Shown here piece after piece: positions 1-8,673 of a DNA stretch of 64,000 nt (position 1 is its first letter; every line of letters starts with the position of its first letter). The stretch is from Aureococcus anophagefferens (taxonomy: Eukaryota; Sar; Pelagophyceae; Pelagomonadales; Pelagomonadaceae). The notes under the pieces are model-generated. The model did not search any database. It had not been told where the DNA came from and saw only the letters and a program-made list of their open reading frames with translations. The position numbers were made by a program, and so were the translations under genes. The stretch is from contig NW_008705566.1 of NCBI RefSeq assembly GCF_000186865.1, positions 976,432 to 1,040,431 on the forward strand, written 5' to 3'.

Positions 1-18
1 ACACGACATCGGACACTC

Positions 19-1879
19 TTATTGCGCCGGAGGGACGGCGGCTTCGACGCCCGGCGCCGCGGGCGGCGCCTTCGCCTCCTCGGCGGGCGGCATCTCGACC
101 TTGGTCTCCTCCGACGGCGCGGGCTCGCCGGGCTCGTCGGCCCGCTCCTCGGGTGGCGTCGGCTCGGCGGACGCGTCGCCGCCCCGCTCCTCGGCGGCCG
201 GGTCCGCCGGCGCCGCCGGCTCCGCGGGCGACGCCGGCTCGACGGGCGGGTCCTCATCGTCCGCCACCACGACATCGTCGCCCTTGGTCTCGGCGGCGGG
301 CGACGCCGGGGGCGAGAGCGGCGCGGTCGGGAGGAGCGGCGTAACGTCGCGCTCGCCCGGCGAGGTCGGGAGGAGCGGCGGAACGTCGCCCGGCGAGGTC
401 GGGAGGCGCTCCCCGGGCGAGAGCGGGAGCAAGGGCGGGACGTCGGCGGGCGAGAGCGGCGGGAGCGAGAAGGCGGGCGGCGGCGAGGGGGGCGGCGACG
501 GGTCCGGCGCGGGCCTCCGCGGCGTCGTCGCGGGCGGCGGCCCGGCGACGCGCGAGATCTCCACGGGCGACCGCATGGCGTCGAGGATGTCGTCGAGGGG
601 CGGCGCGTCGTCGAACTTGGACTGGAGCCGCGCGAGCGCGACGGAGCCGTCGCGGCGGAGCACGACGACGCCGCCGAGCCGGAGGAAGGGCCCGCCCTCC
701 TCGACGGTCGGCTCCGTCGACGACTTGGCCAACAAGATGGACCGGAGCATGGACGGGTCCGCGGCCTCGACGGGCGACGCGTCGCGCGCGCCGAAGTGGG
801 CGCCGACGGCGCCGTGGGCGTCGGCCGCGCCGGAAAAGTTGGGCGCGGCCGGCGCGCCGTGCGCTCCGTAGAACGACCGGCCGCCGCTCGGCGGCGGTGG
901 CGGCGCGCCGGCCCGCGGCGGCGGCGCGGGCGTGCGCGCGGGCGAGTAGAAGGGCGTCGCCGCGCCCGACAGCGCGCGGGCCGACGGCGGGCTGTCCGCG
1001 CGCGCGCCCGCGGTCCGCGCGGCCAGGTTCGCGAGCGACCTGCGTGGAAATCAAATCTTCAACCCGACTTCAATGTGCGCGTATTCGAATGTTTTGACGC
1101 AAGCTCTTCGGCTGGACTTCGAGAACCCGATGCGAGCAATCGATCCGTCCAAAAATCAGCCGAATCGACGTCGATTTGACCGAGCTCAAGAATTTCAAAG
1201 TGTGGTCGGGACGTCCGAAACCAGCGGTTGATTTCCACACAGCTCGCGACGTGTAGCCGCCCGCCTGGGGCCGGCCGCCGCCGTGGAAGAGGTCCGCCGA
1301 CTCGGCGATGGACCAGGCGCCGCTCCTCGGCGGCGTGGACTCCGGCGCCTTGGGCGGCGGCGGCGCGCGGGGGAAGCAGTCGATGAGCAGCTCGCCGCGC
1401 CAGTACTTGCCCGCGAGGAAGTTGGACAGGCCGCGGAAGCCGTGGCCGACGCCGACGACCTGGCCGCCGAGGTCCTCGACGCGCCGCCGGAAGGCGCCGC
1501 TGTAGACCCGCGCCGCGTCCCGGCAGACGCCGCAGCCGTAGCGCCGCAGCAGCACGAGCACCGTGAACGGCCGCCGCGACGCGAGGCCCGCGAGGCCCGT
1601 GTGGCCGCCGTCGCGCGGGTCGAAGAGCGCGAGGCCCGCGAGGCCGCCCTGGCTCGGCGCCAGCCGCGGCGGCGCGCAGCCCAGGCCCAGGGCCACCTGG
1701 GCGCCCATGAACGTGCAGCGGCCGCAGCTGCAGTTGTCGTCGTCGACCTCCTCGAGATGCTGCGAAACGCGCGGCACGTAGGACTCGACGAAGACGACCT
1801 TCGTCCGCGCCTTGGCCTCGGCGGCGTGGACGTTGCGGTACGCGAGGCCTCCGTCCTCGAGCGCCGAGGGCGCGGGCAT
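19..1879 (-). CDS. PRXL2/AhpC-TSA-like thiol protein, two exons
   Basis: Joined exons 1879..1239 and 1039..19 give one 553-residue frame. The first exon carries a thioredoxin-like core with LLRRYGCGVCRDAA, matching the RxxxCxxCR active-site region of the PRXL2 (FAM213/AhpC-TSA-like) family, followed by QVVGVGHG and WRGELLID as expected for its next strands. The second exon resumes with LGGVVVLRRDGSVALARLQ and DAPPLDDIL, matching the family's C-terminal part, and ends in a long Pro/Glu/Ala-rich tail unusual for the family. A Ser/Pro-rich linker lies between. The start at 1879 is chosen because it has G at -3 and the frame upstream is low quality. The intron 1238..1040 is an introner (family A) and its frame closes only with the 5' splice site GTGGAAATC. 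Family membership is likely; redox activity is inferred. Confidence 0.6.
1040..1242 (-). mobile_element. Introner A1 (family A, 203 bp) acting as intron of the PRXL2-like gene
   Basis: Terminal inverted repeats CTGTGTGGAAATCAA / CTGCGTGGAAATCAA bound a 203-bp element. On the gene strand it is flanked by GTCGCGAG and GTCGCTCG (6 of 8 matching), a decayed target duplication. The intron starts 4 bases inside the element (CTGT|GTGG) and ends at its last AG. The core CGTCCAAAAATCAGCCGAA lies on the plus strand, antisense to the gene. Same length as copies at 49377 and 50951. Confidence 0.93.
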
Positions 1880-1951
1880 GGCCTCGGCAGCGGCTGCCCA
1901 TCTACTTGTTTGAGTGAAGGCAGCTTGAAGCGGTAAAAAAATTGATGGTGA

Positions 1952-3658
1952 GTGCCTGTTAGAGTGGTCTTGCCGATGCTCCAGTTCGGCGGGTCGCGCG
2001 TCGCGCCGCTGTCTCATGAAATCGTCGTCCGTGATGCGGCCCAGTCCGAAAAACGAAAGCGACAATACAACATGACGATACACTACCCGCTGTGGTTGCT
2101 GACGGTCAACGCCGGGCGGTACTGCCTGTCAAGCATACCGTGCCACAATTTGATCACGCTGAAGTGGGTGGCCGCGCAGACGGTCGACGGCGAGGCGGGC
2201 TGGGAGCGTATTTGCCTGGAGACGCGGTGCGGAACCTTGGTGGTGGGCTGGGTCTGGATCGGCTGGCACGGCTTCGGCACCACGCACTTCTACCACTACA
2301 TCCTGCGCCGCATCGACGAGGGCCCGGAGCACGGCGGCCCCAGCTTCCACATCGAGGACGAGTACGACAAGGACCTGATCACGCGGTCCCAGGTGAGGCT
2401 CGGCTACTACATGCACCTGGCGCTGGTGCCCGAACTTACGAGACTCTTCAATTGCAGGAACAGGGGCAAGTCCGCGGAGCACAACCTCAGCGTCGACGCG
2501 CAGCGGGCGCTCCTCGTCGGGCGCACGGCGCTCATGTGCAGCGACGACTTCATCAAGCACTGCCTGCTGATCAAGGTGCTGCAGCCGCATGCGACGATGG
2601 CCGACACGCTCGACTACCCGCACCTGTTCGTCTGCCCCCTCGGCCGCGACGCCAAGGGCGGCCCGCAGTTCGAGGGCCTCCTCTTCTTCCTGCCCCGCGC
2701 CGTCGACGACCTCGGCTTCCACGACGGCGTCAACATCTGCGGCCTCGTCGCCGCCGGGGCCCTCGCGATGAAATTCCCCTTTCCGCGCGTCAACCTCGTC
2801 GACTTCGCCGACGCGATCCGCAACGTCATCAAGATGCCCGCCTACAGCGAGGCGAACTGCAAGGCCGCGGGCGTGCTCTCGGGCGTCGCGGACCTGACGG
2901 GGTCGCTCGCGAGGTACGGAGAGAGCGACCTCAAGGTCACCAGCGAGCCGGGCTCGTTCTGCGTCGAGCTCCGGGGGTTCAGGATCGCCCAGGGCGAGTC
3001 CTCGGTCTCCCAGATCGACCTCGACTTCCCCTCCGGGGGCGTCGACAACGAGTTCTTCAAGACGGCCGTCGACCGGCAGCTCATCTTCGGCTACGCGGGC
3101 GGCGCCTCTCCGGACGACCGCGAGCACTGGCAGGAGCGAAAGATCAAGGAGGTCCTGGAGCGGATTCCGCCGACGGCGGACGCCATGCAGCCGCTCGTCG
3201 ACGGCCTCTTCGCGAACCGCGTGCGCACGCGCGACGTCAATACGGGGGCCTCGCTCGAGGAGGACGAGGAGCCGCCGGCGAACTTCGACTACGCGCGCTA
3301 CACGGACGGCGCATTACTTCCCTGGGACAAGCGGCACGAGAACTTTGCGGAGACGGCGGAGGCGTTGCGCGTTACGTACAAGACCAAGATCCACCGCGTG
3401 TCGCAGCCGCACGTGACGGCCGATTATCTCACCAATATATGGATTGCAGGGCGGCGCGAAGCGAAGGACGCCGCGCAGCTGTGGCGAGAGCAGCGAGGCG
3501 AGGACCTAGACGATGTCAAGGAGACGCGCGAGCACGCGAAGCCGCTGCCGACGCAAGCCTTCGTGACCGGATGGTTTGGGGGGGTTAGATTCTCGGCACC
3601 GTCGCGGGCGCCGATCTCGCGCACGTGCAAGGAGAACCGCGGGTCGGACGAAGCCTAG
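1952..3658 (+). CDS. Unrecognised 568-residue protein
   Basis: A single open frame of 568 codons with balanced composition and none of the Arg/Ala/Pro-rich look of shadow frames, so it is probably real. The true start is uncertain: candidates are 1952, 1979 and 2071 (MTIHYPLWLL), the last giving a hydrophobic N-terminus. Motifs such as WVWIGWHGFGTTHFYHY (around residue 105) and EGLLFFLPRAVDDLGFHDG (around 247) look structured, but I do not recognise a family. An acidic stretch (SLEEDEEPPANFDY) lies near residue 420. It is divergent from the PRXL2-like gene, 72 bp away from its start. No function is assigned. Confidence 0.6.
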   Translation: MPVRVVLPMLQFGGSRVAPLSHEIVVRDAAQSEKRKRQYNMTIHYPLWLLTVNAGRYCLSSIPCHNLITLKWVAAQTVDGEAGWERICLETRCGTLVVGWVWIGWHGFGTTHFYHYILRRIDEGPEHGGPSFHIEDEYDKDLITRSQVRLGYYMHLALVPELTRLFNCRNRGKSAEHNLSVDAQRALLVGRTALMCSDDFIKHCLLIKVLQPHATMADTLDYPHLFVCPLGRDAKGGPQFEGLLFFLPRAVDDLGFHDGVNICGLVAAGALAMKFPFPRVNLVDFADAIRNVIKMPAYSEANCKAAGVLSGVADLTGSLARYGESDLKVTSEPGSFCVELRGFRIAQGESSVSQIDLDFPSGGVDNEFFKTAVDRQLIFGYAGGASPDDREHWQERKIKEVLERIPPTADAMQPLVDGLFANRVRTRDVNTGASLEEDEEPPANFDYARYTDGALLPWDKRHENFAETAEALRVTYKTKIHRVSQPHVTADYLTNIWIAGRREAKDAAQLWREQRGEDLDDVKETREHAKPLPTQAFVTGWFGGVRFSAPSRAPISRTCKENRGSDEA

Positions 3659-3741
3659 GATGATAAGACCTAGTATCCCGCTGCTATACCTCCCAGCGGA
3701 GGTGAGGTCGCCACGCGTGCCAGACCCGGTGCCGTCGCCGG

Positions 3742-4800
3742 TTCGGCGCCGCGACGTCGTTCGTCGCGCACCGGGCGTCCGTGGCGTGGGTCGCGTCGCG
3801 GCCCGCGAGCGCGGGCGGCGCCAACGACGTCTGGGGCCCCGCGGGGAGCCGCGGCGCCGGGCGATCGCCGTCTCGCCGCGCGCCGCGGCGTTTCCGCCGG
3901 TTCGGCTCCGCGACGTCGTTCGTCGCGCACCGGGCGTCCGTGGCGTGGGTCGCGTCGCGGCCCGCGAGCGCGGGCGGCGCCAACGACGTCTGGGGCCCCG
4001 CGGGGAGCCGCGGCGCCGGGCGATCGCCGTCTCGCCGCGCGCCGCGGCGTTTCCGCCGGTTCGGCTCCGCGACGTCGTTCGTCGCGCACCGGGCGTCCGT
4101 GGCGTGGGTCGCGTCGCGGCTCGCGAGCGCGGGCGGCGCCGACGACGTCTGGGGCCCCGCGGGGAGCCGCGGCGCCGGGCGATCGACGTCTCGCCGCGCG
4201 CCGCGGCGGAAACGCGCCGGTTCGGCTCCGCGACGTCGTTCGTCGCGCACCGGGCGTCCGTGGCGTGGGTCGCGTCGCGGCTCGCGAGCGCGGGCGGCGC
4301 CGACGACGTCTGGGGCCCCGCGGGGAGCCGCGGCGCCGGGCGATCGACGTCTCGCCGCGCGCCGCGGCGGAAACGCGCCGGTTCGGCTCCGCGACGTCGT
4401 TCGTCGCGCACCGGGCGTCCGTGGCGTGGGTCGCGTCGCGGCTCGCGAGCGCGGGCGGCGCCGACGACGTCGTGGGGCCCCGCGGGGAGCCGCGGCGCCG
4501 GGCGATCGACGTCTCGCCGCGCGCCGCGGCGGAAACGCGCCGGTTCGGCTCCGCGACGTCGTTCGGCCGCCTCGAGCGCCTCGTCCGCGGCGACGGGCGC
4601 GTCGCGGCGCCGCGAGCCCGGCGCCACGAACGAGGTCGTGCGGCCCCGCGCGCGGAGCCGCGGCGGCGGGCGACGTCTCGCCGCGGGCCAGTGAAAGCGG
4701 AAGCGTCCGGTTCGGCGCCGCCGCGGCGACGCCGTGCGCCGCCCCGCTCGCGCCGTCCGTGGCCGGACGCAGACGACGGCGTCGACGCACACGTTACGTC
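3742..4800. repeat. Tandem array of a ~160-bp GC-rich unit, about six copies
   Basis: The string TTCGGCTCCGCGACGTCGTT (first copy TTCGGCGCCGCG) recurs at 3742, 3901, 4060, 4221, 4382 and 4543, with a diverged copy near 4711. Spacings are 159, 159, 161, 161, 161 and 168 bp. The middle of the unit is nearly identical between copies (GGGCGTCCGTGGCGTGGGTC). Because 161 is not a multiple of three, no single frame keeps the same peptide through the array, so the long open frames on both strands here are probably composition artefacts. This is a minisatellite-like array between two plus-strand genes. A decayed repetitive coding region is possible but less likely. Confidence 0.85.
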
Positions 4801-4933
4801 GCCTCGACCACGTCGTCCGCGGCGTGGATCTCGCCGCGCGCGCGGCGAGCCATGAATCGCTGAACCTCCACAAAGGAATCGCATTCGGCTCGTCTCGGGT
4901 CGTCCGCGTCCCGCTGAACGCGCGTGCCCGCGA

Positions 4934-5653
4934 ATGACGTCGCTACTCGAAATTCTCGACAGCGCAGAGAATGCGCAGTTGATCGTCAGCTGCCTACCGC
5001 TGAAGCGCGTGTTCTTGCTTCGGTCTCTGGGACGCTCCATGAAAGACCCGATCACCAAGGCGTTCGAGGTCGATCGGGGTGTGACCGTGGCGCACGCGGA
5101 AGTCATGCATCGCCTCGGCCTCGGAGAGCCCGTGCGCCACCGCGGCGCAGGGCCGAACGAGATGGAGATTTCGGTCGAGTTCGTGAACGGCGTCGCGGTC
5201 GTTCCGCACGACATCGTGCTTTACGTTCCGCCGAAGTCGCCCCTGGGTAACGCCGCGGCCGTCAGTGAACCGTCTACTAAGCCTGGTCTACGTGCTGCAG
5301 CCGCAGCTATCAAGCGGAAACGCAATCCTGCTGGCCGCGCCGCGGAACTGACCGCGGACGACTTCGTCCGCCGCGTCGCGGGCCTCGTCGCGACCGGCGC
5401 GCGGATGTCCATCCCGGCGCTCGAAGGGGCATACGAAGATGAGTTCAAGACAGCGATGCTCAAGGACGTGCTTGTGTTAAATACGGGCAAATCTAAACAG
5501 GGCAAAAAAATATGCATCCAGAAATTGGTCACGTTAATCGCGGAGTATGGAGTTTCCTGCCATTGTCAAACTCAATCTTATTTGCCTAGCGTCTGGAATC
5601 AATGGGATTTCCCGCGGCAAAAGAAAGACCTCCGTTTTTTTCGAGAAACGTAG
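4934..5653 (+). CDS. Unrecognised 239-residue protein
   Basis: Open frame starting MTSLLEILDSAENAQLIVSC, whose first 45 residues (leucine-rich, with LPLKRVFLLRSLGRSMKDPI) resemble an F-box-like helical start, though I cannot establish this. A basic Ala-rich linker near residue 120 (AAAAAIKRKRNPAGR) and a lysine-rich segment near 190 (GKSKQGKKICIQK) follow. Base composition near the 3' end (after about 5450) is clearly more AT-rich than the neighbours. It lies just right of the tandem array; its 5' flank may be derived from that array. Function unknown. Confidence 0.5.
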   Translation: MTSLLEILDSAENAQLIVSCLPLKRVFLLRSLGRSMKDPITKAFEVDRGVTVAHAEVMHRLGLGEPVRHRGAGPNEMEISVEFVNGVAVVPHDIVLYVPPKSPLGNAAAVSEPSTKPGLRAAAAAIKRKRNPAGRAAELTADDFVRRVAGLVATGARMSIPALEGAYEDEFKTAMLKDVLVLNTGKSKQGKKICIQKLVTLIAEYGVSCHCQTQSYLPSVWNQWDFPRQKKDLRFFRET

Positions 5654-6092
5654 GAATACTAGGATTCGGGCTAGTCCGTACGTAACGTAATGTATTAGTG
5701 AAGCCTCGGAGAGCAAATCGAGCCCACAGGTTTAGCATAGAACCCGAAGTACTCGCTCCACGTCGACATCGTCGCGCGAAACTGCTTTGGATTTGGATAG
5801 AAGGCGCGCGTGAGCTGTGGCGAGCCTCGGCGACCTCGACGCTCGGACGACGTCGTCCGCCACTGAAGGCGTCGAGTCCAGCGGCTGGAGCAGTAGACTA
5901 CCCCTAGACATCATGCAGTACTAGCTAACTACCCCTGAGTCGCGACCTGCTCAAAATGAGTGGTCAAAACAGCTGCAACATAGGGTCAACGAAGCTTGAT
6001 GAGGTTGATGTGGTTGATGTGGAAGCAAAACCTCCTCCTGATCAGGATGGGCAGCCTCCCGACGACGGCGCTCTCCTGACGAAAACCTCCTG
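5654..6092. other. Intergenic stretch without a recognisable gene
   Basis: Relatively AT-rich spacer. It contains only short open frames and two short near-repeats (GATGAGGTTGATGTGGTTGATGT around 6000). Nothing functional is recognised. Confidence 0.5.
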
Positions 6093-6977
6093 ATGGGGGG
6101 CTGCGGGAGCAAAATCCGGGACGCGCCGAACCATGCCGTCGTCGTCGCGCCGGCGCCGCTGCCGTCGCCGCCGTCGTCGAAGGCGCCGTCGCCCTCGAAA
6201 AAGGTCGCGCCGACGCCCGCGGCCGCCCAGCCAGCCGCCGACGTCGCGGCCAACACGCCGCCGAGCGCCAGCGCAGCTCCCGCGCGCGCGGCGAGCCCTG
6301 CGCCGAGGTCGGACGACGCCGCGGCGCTGCCGAGCCCGAACCGCCTCGCGCCGCTCGACCCGACGCTCACGACGCCGCTGGCGACGATCGACGTCGTCCC
6401 CGCGTCGCCGGCGCTCGAGTCGCGGCACGTCGAGGACGAGAGCGAGTCCCGCGCGCCCGAGATGGCGAGCTCCCCCGCCGGCGGCGCGAAGCGGGGCCGC
6501 TCCATCGGCGCCATCGACCGCATCATCAACCGCGCGAACGAGGCGTTCCGCGACGACGTCGCCCGGCCTCGCGCGACGAACTCGTTCCGCGGTGCCTTCG
6601 TCAACGACTACTACGGCGACAAGAACTCGGAGCCCCACATCTGGGAGCCGCGGCCGGAGATGGGCTGGGTCAACGACTACTACGCGGACGCGCGGTCGCA
6701 CGAGCGCCAGGACAACCGCAACAACGCGGGCCTCGTGAGCGACTACTACGGCGACCGCGCCGGCGCCGGGGAGGCCGAGGCGGCCGCGCCGCCGCAGGCC
6801 GTGCGGACGCCGCGCTACACGCGGACCTTCGACTTCGCGGACACGCTCATGCCCGCCAAGGCCGTCGCCGCGGCGCCCGCGCCCGCGCCGGGCCGGCGGC
6901 GCGCGCCGTCGTCCTACGGCCTCCTCGGCGGGGCGGCCATGTACGCGCCGCGGTCGTCGAGGCTAAAGGTCCACTGA
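6093..6977 (+). CDS. Putative N-myristoylated/palmitoylated protein with NDYYGD repeats
   Basis: 294 residues. The N-terminus MGGCGSKIRD has Gly2 with Ser6-Lys7 and Cys4, a typical context for N-myristoylation plus palmitoylation, which would anchor it to a membrane face. A Pro/Ala-rich disordered region (residues 20-130) precedes RSIGAIDRIINRANEAFRDD. Then come three copies of a short motif: FVNDYYGDK, WVNDYYADA and LVSDYYGDR (residues ~168-228). No enzymatic domain is recognised. The stop is 8 bp from the end of the next, convergent gene. The acylation is inferred from motif only. Confidence 0.6.
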   Translation: MGGCGSKIRDAPNHAVVVAPAPLPSPPSSKAPSPSKKVAPTPAAAQPAADVAANTPPSASAAPARAASPAPRSDDAAALPSPNRLAPLDPTLTTPLATIDVVPASPALESRHVEDESESRAPEMASSPAGGAKRGRSIGAIDRIINRANEAFRDDVARPRATNSFRGAFVNDYYGDKNSEPHIWEPRPEMGWVNDYYADARSHERQDNRNNAGLVSDYYGDRAGAGEAEAAAPPQAVRTPRYTRTFDFADTLMPAKAVAAAPAPAPGRRRAPSSYGLLGGAAMYAPRSSRLKVH

Positions 6978-6984
6978 TCGCGTG

Positions 6985-7644
6985 TTAGGAGCAGGCCGGC
7001 GGCGCGGAGCCGTCCTCGGGGAGCGCGTAGTCGCCGTGGTGCATGTCGTTGCCGGGCATGTAGTAGACGACGTCGCTGCCCTCGAAGGTGTGGGGGTGGC
7101 AGGCCGCGTTCGAGGCGTAGTATTCGCACTCCGTCTCGTACTTGAACAGCGGCCAATAATCTGCGCGAGGGAAGCGTCGCGCGGCGGACGCGGCCGGATC
7201 GGGACGCCGCGCGCGCGCATCCCTTGCCCTGCCTGCCGTCGTCGCCGTGGACGTGGCAGGCGTTGCTCTCGATCGGCGGCTTCCCGCGGTGCGTGTCCTC
7301 GGACGCGGGCGCGCCCGCGCGCGCGTGCACGCCTAGGACGGGGTCGCGTCTCCGGGCGAGCGTCGCGGACGCCGGGACGCGCCGAAGGGCGGCCTCTGCA
7401 GCCGGCACCAGTGGCCCATGCTCGATTCCTTCGACGAGTCGATCTGCCAGCCGAGGTAGTGCGCGTTCGGGGCCTCCGGCTCGGGCACGTCGCCGGCTTT
7501 CATCGTGTCCTTCTCGGGCGCGGGCGCGTAGTCGTCGACGGTGACGACGTTGTACACGGGATAGGCGTCGTCGCAGAGCGGGTCCCTCGACAGGTCTTCG
7601 GACAGGGCGAGAGTCGCGAGGGCAGCCACCAGAAGCCGCTCCAT
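6985..7644 (-). CDS. Small secreted protein, probably three exons
   Basis: The start at 7644 gives a signal peptide (MERLLVAALATLALSEDL), then DDAYPVYNVVTVDDYAPAPE and a stretch ending near SSMGHW. A downstream segment in another frame reads EDTHRGKPPIESNACHVHGD, and the last segment reads YWPLFKYETECEYYAS to PPACS and a TAA at 6987..6985. The last intron is well supported as GC-AG: exon end GGCAGGCAG G, donor GCAAGG, acceptor CGCGCAG, joining in phase 1 to give GRQDYWPLF. The first intron's donor is not resolved. Cys and His residues are frequent in the 3' part. Function unknown; likely extracellular or luminal. Confidence 0.45.
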
Positions 7645-7724
7645 CGTCGCGTTGCAGCCCTCTCAGGTTGACTTTGAACTTTTGGCCGGTGCGAGGTGGG
7701 GCTGCCTCTTGTTGGATCCGGGCG

Positions 7725-8390
7725 ATGCGGCGGCGCCTCGCCGTGCTCTGCGCGTCGCTGTGCCTCGCGAACCTCGACGGCGGCCCGAAGTTGAAGGTGA
7801 CCCTCGTCCAGGGCGCGTCCGTGGACAAGCGCTACCGGCCCCAGGGCGGCTCCAAGGAGGAGCAGAGCCTCGCGCGCGTCGAGTTCTGCGCGCGCTGCGC
7901 CGACCCGCACGTCGAGGGGAGCTTTGCCGACGGCCTGACGGCGCTCCAGGGCGAGCGGGACTACAGGGTCACGAGCCACCTCGTCTACGCGCTCCCGAAC
8001 GACGCGTCGCGGGATCCGATGAACGCGGCGGAGGTCCGCGGCAACATCGCCATCTGCCACCGGGGCGCCGTGCCCCTCGTGCACAAGATTTTAGCCGTCC
8101 AGGCGAGCGGCGCCGTCGGCGTCGTCCTCGTCGACGACGGCCAGTGCGGCGACGACCTCGAGTGCGGCCGCGCGGGCTCGCCCAAGCTCGGCGGCTTCGC
8201 GCCCAAGGACGACGCCGAGGCCTGGCGCAAGGTCAAGATCCCCGCCGTCCTCGTGTCCGAGGCGAGCGGCGACCGCATCCGCAGGCTCATGCCCCTGGAG
8301 CACTTCGAGATCCCAAAACTCGGCCGCCAGTGGGTCACGCCGCGGCCCCGGAGGCCCGGCAGCCCAAAGAAGGCGCGCAAGGAGCTGTAA
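7725..8390 (+). CDS. Secreted protease-associated (PA) domain protein
   Basis: Starting at 7725 gives a signal peptide (MRRRLAVLCASLCLANLDG) and a 221-residue protein. The body matches a PA domain: GNIAICHRGAVPLVHKILAVQ followed by GAVGVVLVDDGQC, then KIPAVLVSEASGDRI, the usual strand order of PA domains of vacuolar sorting receptors and subtilases. There is no protease domain, so it is a stand-alone PA protein. A basic tail (RRPGSPKKARKEL) ends it. The frame extends upstream to 7668 but without a signal-like start. Role unknown; PA domains usually bind peptides or restrict access to active sites. Confidence 0.7.
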   Translation: MRRRLAVLCASLCLANLDGGPKLKVTLVQGASVDKRYRPQGGSKEEQSLARVEFCARCADPHVEGSFADGLTALQGERDYRVTSHLVYALPNDASRDPMNAAEVRGNIAICHRGAVPLVHKILAVQASGAVGVVLVDDGQCGDDLECGRAGSPKLGGFAPKDDAEAWRKVKIPAVLVSEASGDRIRRLMPLEHFEIPKLGRQWVTPRPRRPGSPKKARKEL

Positions 8391-8614
8391 CGTGGCTTTG
8401 TGCGTAGAGCGCCCCGATTGTTGTTGCGCGCCCATCCCGCCAATACCGAAGCCCGCGCCTTCGGGGCCGATGGAGTCCTCGACGCGCGCGCGGCCTCGAG
8501 CTAGCTCCTCGCGGTCGTAGACCAGGTCCAAAAGCGCGCCGTCGAGGCCGTTCGAAGCCCCCGAAGACGAGCAGCTCACACACCAATCTTAGCCACGCCG
8601 TTCCTCGCCACCGC

Positions 8615-8673
8615 TTACAGCGCGCGCCCCGCTCGCGGGCCGCGCTCCTTGATGAGCGCGGCGAGCGGGCGGC
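8615..8673 (-). other. Probable last exon of the repeat protein (third LIKERG copy)
   Basis: Just past the stop of the preceding frame, the minus strand reads RPLAALIKERGPRAGRAL then TAA (8617..8615), aligning with the two in-gene copies LGELIKEHGPIAGREM. It is one frame away from the upstream open frame, and the nominal stop TAG at 8674 is itself a good acceptor (CTGGTAG|GC). A spliced final exon therefore seems likely, though no good phase-1 GT donor was found. Confidence 0.5.

Noticed and set aside
3742..4800. CRISPR-like array
   Set aside because: The whole unit is repeated without unique spacers, and the genome is eukaryotic.
3506..5214. Long minus-strand open frames over the tandem array
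   Set aside because: The repeat unit length changes by 2 nt between copies, so the encoded peptide changes frame from copy to copy; no conserved protein can be maintained.
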